From positions 586,487 to 637,076 of the forward strand of contig BFEA01000321.1 in NCBI GenBank assembly GCA_003427395.1: DNA of 50,590 nucleotides. Reading direction: 5' to 3'. The position numbers and the translations under genes were made by a program. Shown one piece after another: positions 22,481-33,874 of this stretch. The notes below the pieces were generated by a model, which had not been told where the DNA came from, ran no database searches, and saw only the letters and a program-made list of their open reading frames with translations. The number at the start of each line of letters is the position of its first letter. Positions within the stretch are counted from its first letter, which is position 1. This stretch comes from Chara braunii (taxonomy: Eukaryota; Streptophyta; Charophyceae; Charales; Characeae).

Positions 22481-23219
22481 TGTCGAGCGCATCGGTCCGG
22501 CACCACACTAGGGCAGCGCGGGACCCTCCCGGCCGCGTCACGCAGGAGTTAGTTTTAAATCCTTCGTCGCAAATACATACATGGAGCTTTCACAAGCCGC
22601 TCCGGCCGAGTGCGCCAGCCATACCTCTCGCGTGCCTCTACGACCGGATAGGGCCTACGCGAGGCACGACTTACCTCCACCTTACGGGAGTTGTCACCTC
22701 CCTCCGGTGGGCGTATACCCGCCGAGCTACCAGTCCACAATACGAAAGTTGATCAGTTGCAATCGCAAAGGTGGACCAGCCAAGGGCGTTTCTCGTTCGT
22801 TGTAGCATAGGGGGTACGCGCGGTAATACGCCTCTATCGGACCCGCACGGGAACCGACATCTTGGGGGGCTGAGGTCCCAAGCGCGACTCGTCGTCGGTC
22901 GACTAGGACGCATCCCACACACCACGCGCACACCACTTTACGAACACAAAAAATAAAACATACACACAAACATCAAACAACGCGACAACACTCTTAGTCC
23001 CTTCGGTAGCCATCCCATAGCTCTTCGATGCGGAAATCGGATAGGCGTCGCGCGCGAGACGTAGTATAAAACCGCGCGGACACAGCGCTAACTCATATCG
23101 ACTCGCAATGCAGGCGTACGCAAGCAGTCGCAATGATGGCGTACTATGTAGTGTCCATAATCAAGCGGTCCCTCGTAGATCCGAGTACCGCTTATGACAC
23201 TCAAGTGTCAGACTCGAAG

Positions 23220-23247
23220 TGTCGTGAGGGTCTAACCCCTCACGACA
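23220..23247 (+). other. Perfect 11-bp hairpin in the E3 5' region
   Basis: TGTCGTGAGGG (23220-23230) pairs exactly with CCCTCACGACA (23237-23247). The homologous hairpin in D (39090-39117) has TATCGTGAAGG and CCTTCACGATA, so two base pairs changed together on both arms. Just upstream, TGACACT CA AGTGTCA (about 23195-23210) is another palindrome; E2 has CGATACT CA AGTATCG at the same place. Confidence 0.93.
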
Positions 23248-24144
23248 TTGCACGCCTGAAGGAATAGTCGTGCGGTCGTCGCGAGACCTCCGGCCTTTGG
23301 TCTGAGCGTCTCGGTAGGCAAGGCAGATAGGCTCTGCACGGGGGCAGATTCCTTCTCTGCAGAGTCTAGGGCTTGGGATGTCCTGGACAAGGACCTTGAA
23401 TCCCAGCCCAGGACCAACGTCTGACTATAAAAATCTTCTAAAAAGCAAGAGATAAAAGGGGAATCCCTCTTTTCTCTCAGGACACAATCTGGTTAACCCT
23501 TATGCACAATCACAGTGCTCTCTCAAACACTGAGGGCACTTATAAATATATAAGGAATAATTTTATAGGATGATCACTTCTCACAGTCACTATGGGGCTC
23601 CTCTGAACCATATATGTATGTAATCGCAGGCAATCACATCCAGAGTCCGAGCCACAAACGCACCTGCAATCACATCAAAGATTCATCCAGAAGTCCACGC
23701 ACTACACGGGGGCAACTTCAACCATTCCTTGCACTCATACCCCTCGCTTCAGCCATACAAGCCTCACTCATGCAACTCTTAAGTAAATACTCAGTACTTT
23801 TGTTGGATGACCATTCAATAAAGTTCGTGTAAAAACACAACAAAACAGTTCAATCACAAGGCTAAAGCCTTTAGGTTGAGTGGCAGGAGTGAATTGGAGT
23901 TGAATCGTAAACCGACGAATCAGCAACCGACCTGTTATCAGGGATAACAAAATGTGATCCTTGTAGGATCAAACTGAATCTAGTCTTGAACTTGAATCAA
24001 ACGATCAAGAGGACCTGTAACACATGACAGGTCAATGCCCCAAGCTAAACCTATAAGTCCATGAGGAACAATCTCCATATCATGATCTTACCGAAATCAT
24101 CCTAGTTAACTATATCTAAGCCTACCTCTAAGCAAGTGCCCAAA

Positions 24145-24284
24145 GAAAGGTAGACTTATGGCAGAATCTCCCCTATTCAGGGTGGATCGTCAGAATCGCC
24201 ACCTGTCAAAATATGAAAGGTAGACTTATGGCAGAATCTCCCCTATTCAGGGTGGATCGTCAGAATCGCCACCTGTCAAAATAT
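24145..24284 (+). repeat. 70 bp tandem duplication within E3
   Basis: The segment beginning GAAAGGTAGACTTATGG at 24145 is repeated exactly at 24215. E2 has a single copy near 16204. The identity shows it is recent, or an assembly artefact. Confidence 0.95.
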
Positions 24285-25144
24285 AATCTATCTCCTCTTA
24301 ACTAAGAAAATTTCGGCAGCGCTTCCCGTAGGAAAAATGCCTTTCCAGAATTTATATAAGCTCAAATATGAAAAGCAGTAATAATTTTTAACTCTGGAAA
24401 GTCAAACTTTGTCTAACTCCCTCAATTAGTAAAAATTTGGGCAGCACTCCCTTTAGAAAGGGAGACTTCCCAGATTTATACTAAGTCAGACATGAACTCA
24501 AAAGACAACTCGAGCTCAACTTAGACAAAATTTAACTAACTCCTTAGTTTTGCAGAAATTTCGGCAGCACTAAGGCTCCCTTTAGAAAAGTGTTATTCCA
24601 AAATTTATACAAGACTAAGTTCAGAATTTGAAAGTAACTTTGACTTCTCAAAGTCCAATTTATCTAACTCCCTGAATTAGCAAAAATTTGGGCAGCACTC
24701 CCTTTAGAAAAAAAGAGTTTCCAAATTTTTACTAAGTCATATATAAAGAAAAGACAAGTTGAACTTTGACAAGTCAACAATTGACTAACTCCTTGGATTT
24801 GTTGAAATTTCGGCAGCGCTTCCCTTAGAGAAAGTAACTTGTCAAGATTTATACAAAGCCAAGTATAAAAAAATGATCCCAGAAAATGCAAGAATTGACC
24901 TAAGTGAAAAAAACTATCACAGAAAATGCAGGAATTGAAACTAACTCCTATTGCTCTAGCTCGTGGCGAGCAACTAAAGTAACTACCTATCAAACTGAAA
25001 CTCAGACCAAGTAGTAGCCTCACTCAGTCACATGCATGCCAAACCACAAAGGTAAGTACTCTCACCATCCCAGGTTTATCTGAACAAACAATAGTTCATG
25101 ATCTTTCAAGGATTTAACCCTTTATACCCTGCTTACATAAGGCA

Positions 25145-25985
25145 TAAGGTCAGATCACCCAAACTTATGGAATGTGCCTAACTTAGTCGAGAAGTATACA
25201 CAAAACATAGGGCACAACTACTCCTCTCTTCTTTGGGCATATGACTAGGCCACTCTAGTCGCCCTTAACTGTTTAAGATATCCAAGTTATATATACATGT
25301 CTTCCCTTTGTCTTCTAAGGCTGCATAGGACTGAACTAACTTAAGTTCAGCCTGCTCTAACTTACCATTAATTTTACGCTTAATTATACTCTCTTCAAGT
25401 TGTGATAGGCTATAGTCAGACCACCTAAACTTATAGAACAGTCTGATCGTTCTTAAATAAAATAATAGTAAAGTATAGCCAAGTTATAACCATTGGGTTC
25501 CAACATGTGCGAGGCTTTGAGCCAGACCCCCTAAACTTACAGAAGGATCTAACTCTCTGCCTGATCCATTTCTCTCTGATCCAATATGTGTGTGACATTG
25601 GGCTAGATCACCTGCTCTTACAGAACAATCTGCCATCTGTCAGGTTCATTTCCTCAAAATAAAAGCAGGAAGAGACTGAGTCACCTAAACTTATAGAATG
25701 GCTCAGACCTCCTCGTTCAGAACCAGATAAACAGAGGAAAACCCAAAATAAACAAGGCGACCAAGGCACCTGAACTTACAGAATGGACTTAGTCCCTGAA
25801 AAATCAACCACAGTCACCCCTCACAAGTCAGAGCAGTCAGGCTACCTAAATTTATAGAACAGCCTGACCCTTTATCAGCAATCAGACCCCCTAAACTTAT
25901 AGAAGGGTCTGACGCTCCATACAAACCAAAATCAACAAAGCACTGAGTCTCCTCAAACTTATGGGGACCTCCCAGCCTTAATGAC
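25145..25985 (+). repeat. Hairpin array of E3, about 9-10 units
   Basis: The loop here is close to CACCTAAACTTATAGAACA. Best stems are GTCAGAC (25415-25421) with GTCTGAT (25441-25447; the outermost pair is G-T), GTCAGGCT (25836-25843) with AGCCTGAC (25861-25868), and TCAGACCC (25882-25889) with GGGTCTGA (25905-25912). Others near 25155, 25520, 25601, 25676 and 25760 are weaker. CTA and TAG within the loop can pair around AACTTA. Position in the element equals that of the E2 array, yet the loop sequence differs, while all units within E3 share it. Confidence 0.82.
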
Positions 25986-28433
25986 CCATTCAACCATCAA
26001 GCAAAACAACCCTCCATCCTGCCTTCCCCCAGATGCAGTTCCTTTCAGCAATCTGAATTCACACAATCAATAAAGTTGAAACTGGACTTGAGCAGTCATT
26101 CCTTTACTTAATCTTGTTCAGTATCCTGAAGTCGAACAAAAGTCAAAATAAGGCTGCATACCATATACTCAGTCAAAGATGCAATGGGAAATACAGGTAG
26201 AGGCTATAACTGGGTTTATAGAGGGAAAATAATGGTTACCCTTTCCGTTCCCTGCCTCCAGAACTCCTCCTGAGTTCCGGCAGAGCTCCCGCAATCGGTG
26301 GGCTGACTCCCCATAGAGTCTTGATGCGGACCTACGGGTTGCAATCCCGCCTGCCGCCTTCCTCTCGTAACTAACAGATTGGACTTAGAATTTAGAAGGG
26401 CAGAATGGCGTAAGCTTGAGTCTCTCAGATCCAAAGGGGGTGCTCTCAGACTCGCGGGAAAGGGCCTTGTTATCTTAATACGCCTCAGGGCCCCGCAATG
26501 GCAGCCAACGGTAACAACTTGGTCACGCAAAAAAGACTCCGAGTCAAACCGCTGATCGTTGGCCTTCTGACGGCCTCTCAGAATCGCAGCAACGCCCCCC
26601 TCGTATAAACTGACCACCTCCCCAAGCCTCAACACCTCTCCTCATCCCAATCGCGGCCGCACAACACCCAGCAAGAGTCTTTTAGACGTAGCAGGAGCAT
26701 ACAGCGGCGACCAGCAGCAACAGCAGCAGTCAACGGTGACGAGCAGTAACAGTTGCAGCCAACAGTAGTCATAGTCAACAGAAACCGCAACCGTGCATAG
26801 TCAGAAACAGCAGCGGCCGCTTGCAACAGCAAACCGCCATACACAGCAACGGCCTGTACACAGCCCACAGTAGCCCACGGTAGCACAGGTAATCAGCAGT
26901 CGCAACTGTTCATGCCCAGTCACGAATGCAGTAGTCGTGCACAGTCAACCAGCAGCTGCAACCATCCACTGCGGCCAGTCGCACCAGTTGGTGCACAGAC
27001 GCGGCAGCAGTTTGCGCACAAACGCAGCCGCAGTTCGTGGCAGTCGGCCCTCGCAGCAACCAGCAGAAGTCAGCCGCCCTCCCCCATGATCCAATCACTT
27101 CCCTCGCACTGCGGTACCACCCTCTATTATAAGGGGCACAACAATAAACAGTGTACGCGGGCTACCGCATGCAGCGGTAGTCTGCTGTGGCACATAGCAG
27201 CACCCACGGTATCCTCAGCAACAACAACGACAGCTGCCACGGCTATGCGGCGCAACAGTAGCCTCCCCACCGTGCGCTGTTTAACAGGCGAATCTTCAAT
27301 CCCCACAACCCGCCTCACGCTATTTCCATCGATAGGATGCAAAACCGAAGGAATTTGTCCCTGAAACGCTGCCAGGTTCCCTCCATATTTTGTGTAGCAG
27401 CAAACTACTCCCTTCTATTGTACATGCCAAGCAGCATGATCCCTCTGCTATAATCTGGCCCGATGTTTTGCCAGCCCCCCCCCTGTATATGAACGCATAT
27501 GGCCACAATACCGGTTCGAACCACCCTCAAGCAAGAAAGGAAAAAGAGTCGATATCGACGGGTGCTCTACTTCGTATGAAGGTGAATCACGAAGACTATC
27601 ATTACAACAAGTATTGCCGAGATCACAGACTCCACCAGGTGTGTATGCAAGGGAAACAAGCGTCAGCGGAGGGGCAAGAATGTCAGACTGCCAAGCACGC
27701 TAAAGACTTGTCAGTCGGACTTCGTCCGAGATCCGGAACTGCATTGGCTCGACATCCAACGGGACCCCCGCACCAAGCTCGATCACCAAAGAAACCACTC
27801 GTTCGTAGGATGAACAAAAATTGGAATGACTCTCCCGCTATAATGCGGCGTCGTGCTGAAACTGCCGACACCAACCACACCACCCAGTAAGCCTCTCCCT
27901 CTGCTTATTTTACAGAATATACAAAAATTGAACGAATCTGGTCATAAACACGATCAGATTCATCCCCCTTTTCAACCTTCCCTCCAACGCGCAGCCCCTT
28001 TTTTTTGTCAACCTCTTTCTACTGCTCTACCCCTAAAACTAACTATAGGATCGAGATCGTCCACCTTCAAACCCCCTATTTCACATCTCAAATTATTGAA
28101 AACGATCACGAATTCGACCGGTCTTCACTCCGGCTCGTTTTCCCGCCATATCTCCGCGCGGCACGAATCTGAGCTAACTCCCATTCTACTAATCCCACCA
28201 CAAAACTAACATTATATTCTAATTCGCCCTACCTAAAAATATCAATCTAACCTCTCCACTCAGACAATTTCATAGAGTATTGAGTGAGTTACTCCTCCCT
28301 TCCCTTTTCTTCACTCCCTGCCATAGCTCCGGCGCACAACTTTCAGCACTAACCTCCTGATCTACTGATTTACCTCCAAAACTGACTTAATATTTCGGCT
28401 CGCCCAGACTCAAAACATTAATCTAACATCTTC

Positions 28434-28465
28434 TTTCACTCGATTCCATTAAGAATCGAGTGAAA
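28434..28465 (+). other. Perfect 12-bp hairpin in E3
   Basis: TTTCACTCGATT pairs with AATCGAGTGAAA around CCATTAAG. It is the counterpart of E2 20116-20147, with one compensated base-pair change. Confidence 0.95.
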
Positions 28466-29957
28466 TTTCGATTTTTCACTCCTTACCTTCTCTCTTCCCC
28501 GCCCACTCGCACTCCATTTGCTACCCGCTGCCTAGCCTCACCCCGCTGCTGCGCAGCGCTGTCCGGTCAGTCCCTCCGCTCGCTGCGACCGATCGGCCCA
28601 AGCTCCGGCCATCCTGAGGGAAACCTTGGAGGGACTCGGCTACTAGACGGTTCGATTAGTCTTTCGCCCCTATACCCAAGCCCGACGGGCAATGGGCACC
28701 GCTGCTTCCCCACAGTCTCCTCCGACTCCGGCTTGCCCCAGGCCTACAGTGCGTACCGTACCTATCACGTCTAGGCGCAGTCCTCCCGAGTGGCACTTAA
28801 GCAGAGACCCCCTGGTCATCATACGGGGAGGGGGCCGGAGGGGAGCCACAGCTACTGGCCCATCGAAGAAGCTTAGTCCTGATGCTATCGGCTGACCCCC
28901 GGCCGATATCGCCCACCTGCCGTAGCGGGTTTCGCAACTGCTGGTGGATAGAACTCCCGCATGTTCCCTCGTTTGAGGCTTAAGCACGAATGTGGCTGCT
29001 ATGGAGTTCCCCAAAACACTACAACAGGGTAACTTCGACGCAGCCACGAAAACTGTTTGCAGCCGCATTTCAGGCAATCCCGCGAATACAACACACCCCC
29101 ACGCAACCTCACCGGACCCGATACGTGGGTTATATGCCATTAGCATTACCGACCCCTTTTGCCTCAAATACAATTACAAACTCAGACTCTGACCACGCCG
29201 TGGTTTCCCTCTCTATGGCGTAGTAGAGGACTTTTACCAGCACCCCGAACCGCGGACCAGGCGGACTAGGCACGTAGTCAAGGTCCTCGACTGCCGTCAT
29301 GGTCATCAAATCCGGCGTCACGTCTGAGTCAAGAAGCCGTCGGAATGTAACAAGAAAATAATAAAAATACGGCGCTACGGTGCCGCTGACAGCAAAACGA
29401 AGGGGGAATACCCCCGTCGGGTCTCCGACCCCTCATTCCCTTCGCACTACTCTGATACTATGGCGCAGTTGCCGCTCGGCCTCGATCCTTAAACCCCTTC
29501 GACGAAAATTTGATACCGTAACCAATAGCGCTAGGCCCAAGGTTGGATCTAGCTCAGGCGGTTGCCTAAATAAACGGACACCGCGCGACGCGCCCAGCCT
29601 TACCGAGACGCCTTCAAAAGTCACATTGTCATCGCTGCCATCCTCCACACGTACGCACAGGTCACAGGCAAGCACACTAGTCAACGAGACATAATCTTTT
29701 TAATCCCTGCTTAATCAGAAGAAACAAAATATGGTCGGCGGTCACGCCGACTCTTCGGCCATCAACAAATAAGAGGATCACGCGCGCCTAAAAAATCCGC
29801 GCGCCCACACACTCTCTATCCTAGTCGACCATCCAGCCAGCGCAAATCACAGGCGCAGCCGCGCCTAGCGCGGTATACTTAAACTTTAAACCAAAACTAT
29901 TTTCTATCGCTTGCAAAAACCAGGGCGGATACCCTTGTAAGGGTATTCGCACCGACA

Positions 29958-32815
29958 TCGCCCCACCAATTGCGGGAGCTCTGCCGGAACCCAGGCGGGG
30001 TTCTGGAGGCAGGGAACTTCAGGTATAATCTCGCCTGACACGTGTGATCCCTTCCCCTAACTATAATTTTCATTGGGTATCTTAATATAACTATAACAGG
30101 TTATTAGTTTTTATTTGGTTATGTATGTCAGGACATGCTTTGTGAAAGGTTAAACAATTAAGTATATATAAGAGTTCAGATATTTTGAGTGAATTCAGAC
30201 AAAGGAATTTGGGGAAAGGTGGGAGAAAGGTGTTTTGCATGCGTTTGACCGGGTCTAAGTTTCGGGTCCCTCTGAGTTGAGTGGGTTCAGTGTTGTGTTT
30301 TATTTATGTTTGCTGGGCTGAATGTATGATCTTTTTGGGTTGGACCTATTCTAAGTTTGACGGTTCAGCCACTTGTTTTCCTTTGGGGTTTCTGAACAGG
30401 AGGACGGACACCCCAAGTTGGGAGGACTCCGAATCCTGATGTTTCTTTTGGGTTGATGAAAAATAGAACTGGAGATATTCTAAGTTGCGTAGACCCAATT
30501 TTGTGTGTGTTTCTTGTGAGGGGGACAAAGGCATAAGACTAAGCCTACCCCTAAGTTGGGCCGGCTTAGTCATAAGTTGTGAACGTGATGGTCAAACGAA
30601 AGCATAAAATTTGATACATATATTATATGGACTTATATTATCTGGCAGGCCAGGCACCTTAAGTTGGGAAAGTCGGTCAGTAAGTCAAGTAGAATAAAAA
30701 AGAGAGGCAAAGCAAGCGAAGAATATAATGAAGGTAACCCGGGAAGGCTGAGCGTACCCTTAAGTTAGGGCGGTTCAGTCCTATATTCATGATAATATAA
30801 AAAGTTAGAGAGTTAGTATAAACTTGTTTTTATTTTCCCTTCTAAACACAAGGCAGGGTTGGATGTCTCCCTAAGTTGGGTAGGTCTGATCATCTGCCTA
30901 ACAAGAGAGAAAAATATGAAGTTTGTGCAAGTATATCAATGGTTGTTCTCTTATATTGTCGTTGCGGAGACTAAGCGTACCCTTAAGTTAGGGCGACTTA
31001 GTCATACGTCGTTTGTACTTTGTTTAGGCAGATCAGACGTACCCTTAACTTAGGGCGGTCTGGTCACATTGCCTTATGTAACTTAACCGGTTTAGGCTAA
31101 CTAGGCGTACCCCTAAGTTGGGGCGGCCTATCGATATGCCCCCGTCGTTGATATTATGTAGGTTGGACGTACCCTTAAGTTAGGGCGGTCCGGCCATTCG
31201 TCGTTTGTGTTTGTTTAGAAAGGTTAGGCATACCCCTAAGTTGGGGCAGTCTAATCTTATGCCCTACGTAACTTTGTCTAGAGGTGACTCAACACACCCT
31301 TAAGTTAGGGCAGTCTAGTTTTATGCTTCATGTCATCAGTTAACTAGAAGCCAGACGTACCCTTAAGTTAGGGCGGTCTGGTCGTAGGCTTTACATTCAT
31401 AGTTTATGTTGTGTCGGACGTACCCTTAAGTTAAGGCAGTTTGGACATACATTTTTTGTCATGTGTTGGGCATACCCTTAAGTTAGGGCAGTTCAGTTGT
31501 GCGTACTTTACTTGTTTACTTAGGCAGGTTGGACATACCCTTAAGTTAGGGCATTGTCTGATCGTATGCCATAAGTAAGAGGGACTTAAAAGGGAAAAGA
31601 ACTAAGAGGTGTAACGAACTACTTGGACCAAACTGATGTGGGATTATGAGAGATATTTGTTTATGTATGCTTGTGGGCTTTCACTTTAGGACGTCTTTTC
31701 GATAGGTTAGCTGCTTAGATGCTCGCCAAGTGTTGAAGTTATAGGTAGATGAGATGGATGATGAGAGGGAGAGTTTGGGATAAAGATAGGACTGACCTTA
31801 CTTGAAGATAGAATTGATGATAGCTCACGATACCATCTTCTGGAAGGGATCGTGTAAACTATCTCCAGTTCTAACTATCCAGCAAGTGTCAGAAGTTAGT
31901 CCCAAGTATATCTATGCTTTGTCTTTTTGTTTTCAGCTTTGTATGAATATTGACAATCTCCCGTTCCTACGGGAAGCGCTGCCGAAATTTCTACAAATCT
32001 GAAAGGGTTAGTTGTTTTTGGACTCATAGAAATTCTGAAAAGGCACATTTCCTACGGGAAGCGCTGCCGAAATTTTGTAGAATTTGGAGAGTTAGATTAT
32101 TTTCAGTTAGGAGAAATATGGCAATCCATCATGTTTAGGGGATATGCTGCTGGAATTTCTTACATATTTAGATAAACATCAGAGGTTAGTTAGGAAGGTA
32201 GGATTATTTCTTGATCACTCCAGCATGGCTTGGGTATTGGTCTATGCTGCATTGCAGGTCACCTTTATTCATAATGATTCAAGGCTTGACTATCTTCAAG
32301 CTGATCCTACAAGGATCACCTTCTGTTATCCTTAGATAACAGGTCGGTTGTCAACTCGTCGGTTTACGATTTAACTTCAATTCACTCCTGCCACTCAACC
32401 TAAAGGTTTTAGCCTTGTGATCTGAATTGTTTTGTTGTGTTTTCACCCGGACTTCATTTGAATGGCCATTTAAAGAAAAATACTGAATATTTTATTTTGA
32501 GGAGTTGCACAAGAGTGAGGTTTTGTATGGCTAAAAGCAAGGGGTATGAGTGCAGAGAATGGTTGAAGTTGACCTCGTGTAGTGCATGGACTTTTGGTTG
32601 AATCCTTGATGTGATTGTAGGTATGTTTGGTGATTCAGACTTTGGATTTGACTGTCTACGCTCATATACATATATATGGCTGAGAGGAGCCCCACTGTGA
32701 TTGTGAAAAGTGATCGTCACATATTTATAACCCTCTATATATATGTAAATACATATGTCTTGAGTGTTTCGCGCGGCCTACTAGGACCACGTGTAAGGGT
32801 TAAACAGAATAGCAT
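29958..32815 (-). mobile_element. Element C, part 3: middle and 5' side, inverted
   Basis: From right to left it follows the order of E2 and E3: the segment like GTAAGGGTTAACCAGA near 32800, the region near 32340-32460, two TTTCGGCAGC-type repeats at 31960-32085, the hairpin array (30350-31570) and the shared GGGAGCTCTGCCGGAACC block at 29970-30020. Similarity ends at about 32815. The GC-rich 5' region is missing, so C is truncated or rearranged there. No gene is present. Confidence 0.75.
30350..31570 (-). repeat. Hairpin array of element C, about 15 units
   Basis: The apex here reads TACCC(C/T)TAAGTT(G/A)GGG on the plus strand. Inner arms co-vary within the array: CCCT/AGGG in most units, CCCC/GGGG in others (for example near 31105 and 31230), around TAAGTT. 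Outer arms vary: GACTAAGCC (30537-30545) pairs exactly with GGCTTAGTC (30563-30571), GACTAAG with CTTAGTC near 30968-31000, and CCAGAC with GTCTGG near 31351-31381. Spacing is mostly 60-110 bp. Confidence 0.88.
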
Positions 32816-33112
32816 CGACGACGAGGAGGCTTTGAAGTGTTTTCAGTACGAGCGCGTCTCTCGGTATCCGTTTATTTAGGCGTCCGTCAGAGCTAAACTC
32901 AGACTTGGGCCTAGCGTTAGCAGTTACAGCGTCTGATTTTCATCAAAGAAATTCAGAATCGAGATCGAGTGGCGACGACGCAGGAGTGTCAGTGTAGTGC
33001 GGAGGAATTAAAGGATTGCGAGACCGACGAGGTTATTCTCGATGGTTTTTGCCGCCACGGGGCCATTTTCCGTTATTTTTGTTATCCATTACGTTTATTT
33101 TATTATCATCAT
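32816..33112. other. Unassigned junction between C and the MITE
   Basis: The sequence matches neither the E2/E3 5' region nor their 3' end clearly. No gene is seen. It probably marks the recombination or deletion junction between the truncated elements C and D. Confidence 0.5.
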
Positions 33113-33874
33113 CAAGGTAACCGGCGCTCGGGATGGGCCGAACGCCCGAACCCAAACGTCAGAACGTATGGGACCCCTTGGGGATGCGTTCGGCCGGTTG
33201 GTCCGAACGCGGACCCAAAAAAAAAAAAAAAAAAAAAAAAGTCATAAAAACAATCTGAAAAAAAATATACGTTATGGAGAAAAATAAATTAAACAAGATT
33301 TACCTGAGCATTACATCCAAATTCCTTACCAAATTTGAAATAAAAAGAAAATACGAGAAACAAATACTAATAATAAAAATAAATAAAAATAAAAAAAGAA
33401 TTAAATTTAGTGAGTGCGCGAGCATGTTTTCGACACCGCCATTTTTGGCGANTTTTTTTTTTTTTTTGGCATAGCTAAATGCCCTGAATATTTACAGATG
33501 TGTACATCACATAATACAAAACCCAATAAAAAAGTTTCGAAAAATAATAAAATTGTTAAGACCCCGAACTACAGTGAAAACAAAAAGTAAAAAGTGAAAA
33601 AATACGTGGGCGAGCACGTTTTGACACCGCCATCTTTGGCCATTTTTAATTCCTATTTGGATGAGCCAAATGACTTGAAAATTTATAGGCAGGTACCTCA
33701 CGTCATAGAGAACTCACAAAAAAAACTTCAGAAAACAACAATTATGTTTAGGCCCCAAAATAATTTTTGGCGGGGGTCGAACGCCGTCGGGTTCGGACCC
33801 CGTACGGGACCACGAACACCCGTACGTACGGAGGTCGGCCCAGGGACCTCCGTACGTACGAGCTGGTGACCCTG
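33113..33874 (+). mobile_element. hAT-type MITE, copy 1 (762 bp)
   Basis: Ends are CAAGGTAACC and the complement of CAGGGTCACC, with near-matching 8-bp flanks ATCATCAT and GTCATCAT in a TTATTATCATC tract. The copy at 46450-47217 is its reverse complement in layout. GC-rich arms full of GTTCGG/CCGAAC words flank an AT-rich core. The core holds two related blocks ~185 bp apart, each with a GAGCA(T/C)GTTTT..GACACCGCCAT word (about 33418 and 33611). An A-run follows 33212 and an ambiguous base lies at 33452. hAT elements characteristically make 8-bp duplications and have CAGGG-type ends. No transposase is encoded. Confidence 0.82.

Larger units (their letters stand above)
22481..29957 (+). mobile_element. 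E3: full-length non-coding element, about 7.5 kb
   Basis: It begins TGTCGAGCGCATC and ends TTCGCACCGACA, with an exact 4-bp duplication TCGC (22477-22480 and 29958-29961). The order of parts equals that of E2: GC-rich 5' region with strong hairpins (to about 23250), single 81 bp unit, ~122 bp repeats (24300-24850), hairpin array (25145-25985), shared block (26240-26510), inner region, 3' region and terminal hairpin. At 26640-27400 it carries a CAG/CAA-rich stretch that I do not find in E2. A 166-codon frame at 27390-27890 has no recognisable domain and no counterpart in E2, so I do not call it a gene. Insertion into element C postdates C. Confidence 0.83.

Noticed and set aside
27390-27890. 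166-codon plus-strand frame inside E3
   Set aside because: No recognisable motif, no counterpart in E2, and length within chance for a long non-coding element.
14227-29957. E2 and E3 as a pair of LTRs of one giant retroelement
   Set aside because: Each has its own termini; E3 has its own exact target duplication and lies in a different part of element C.
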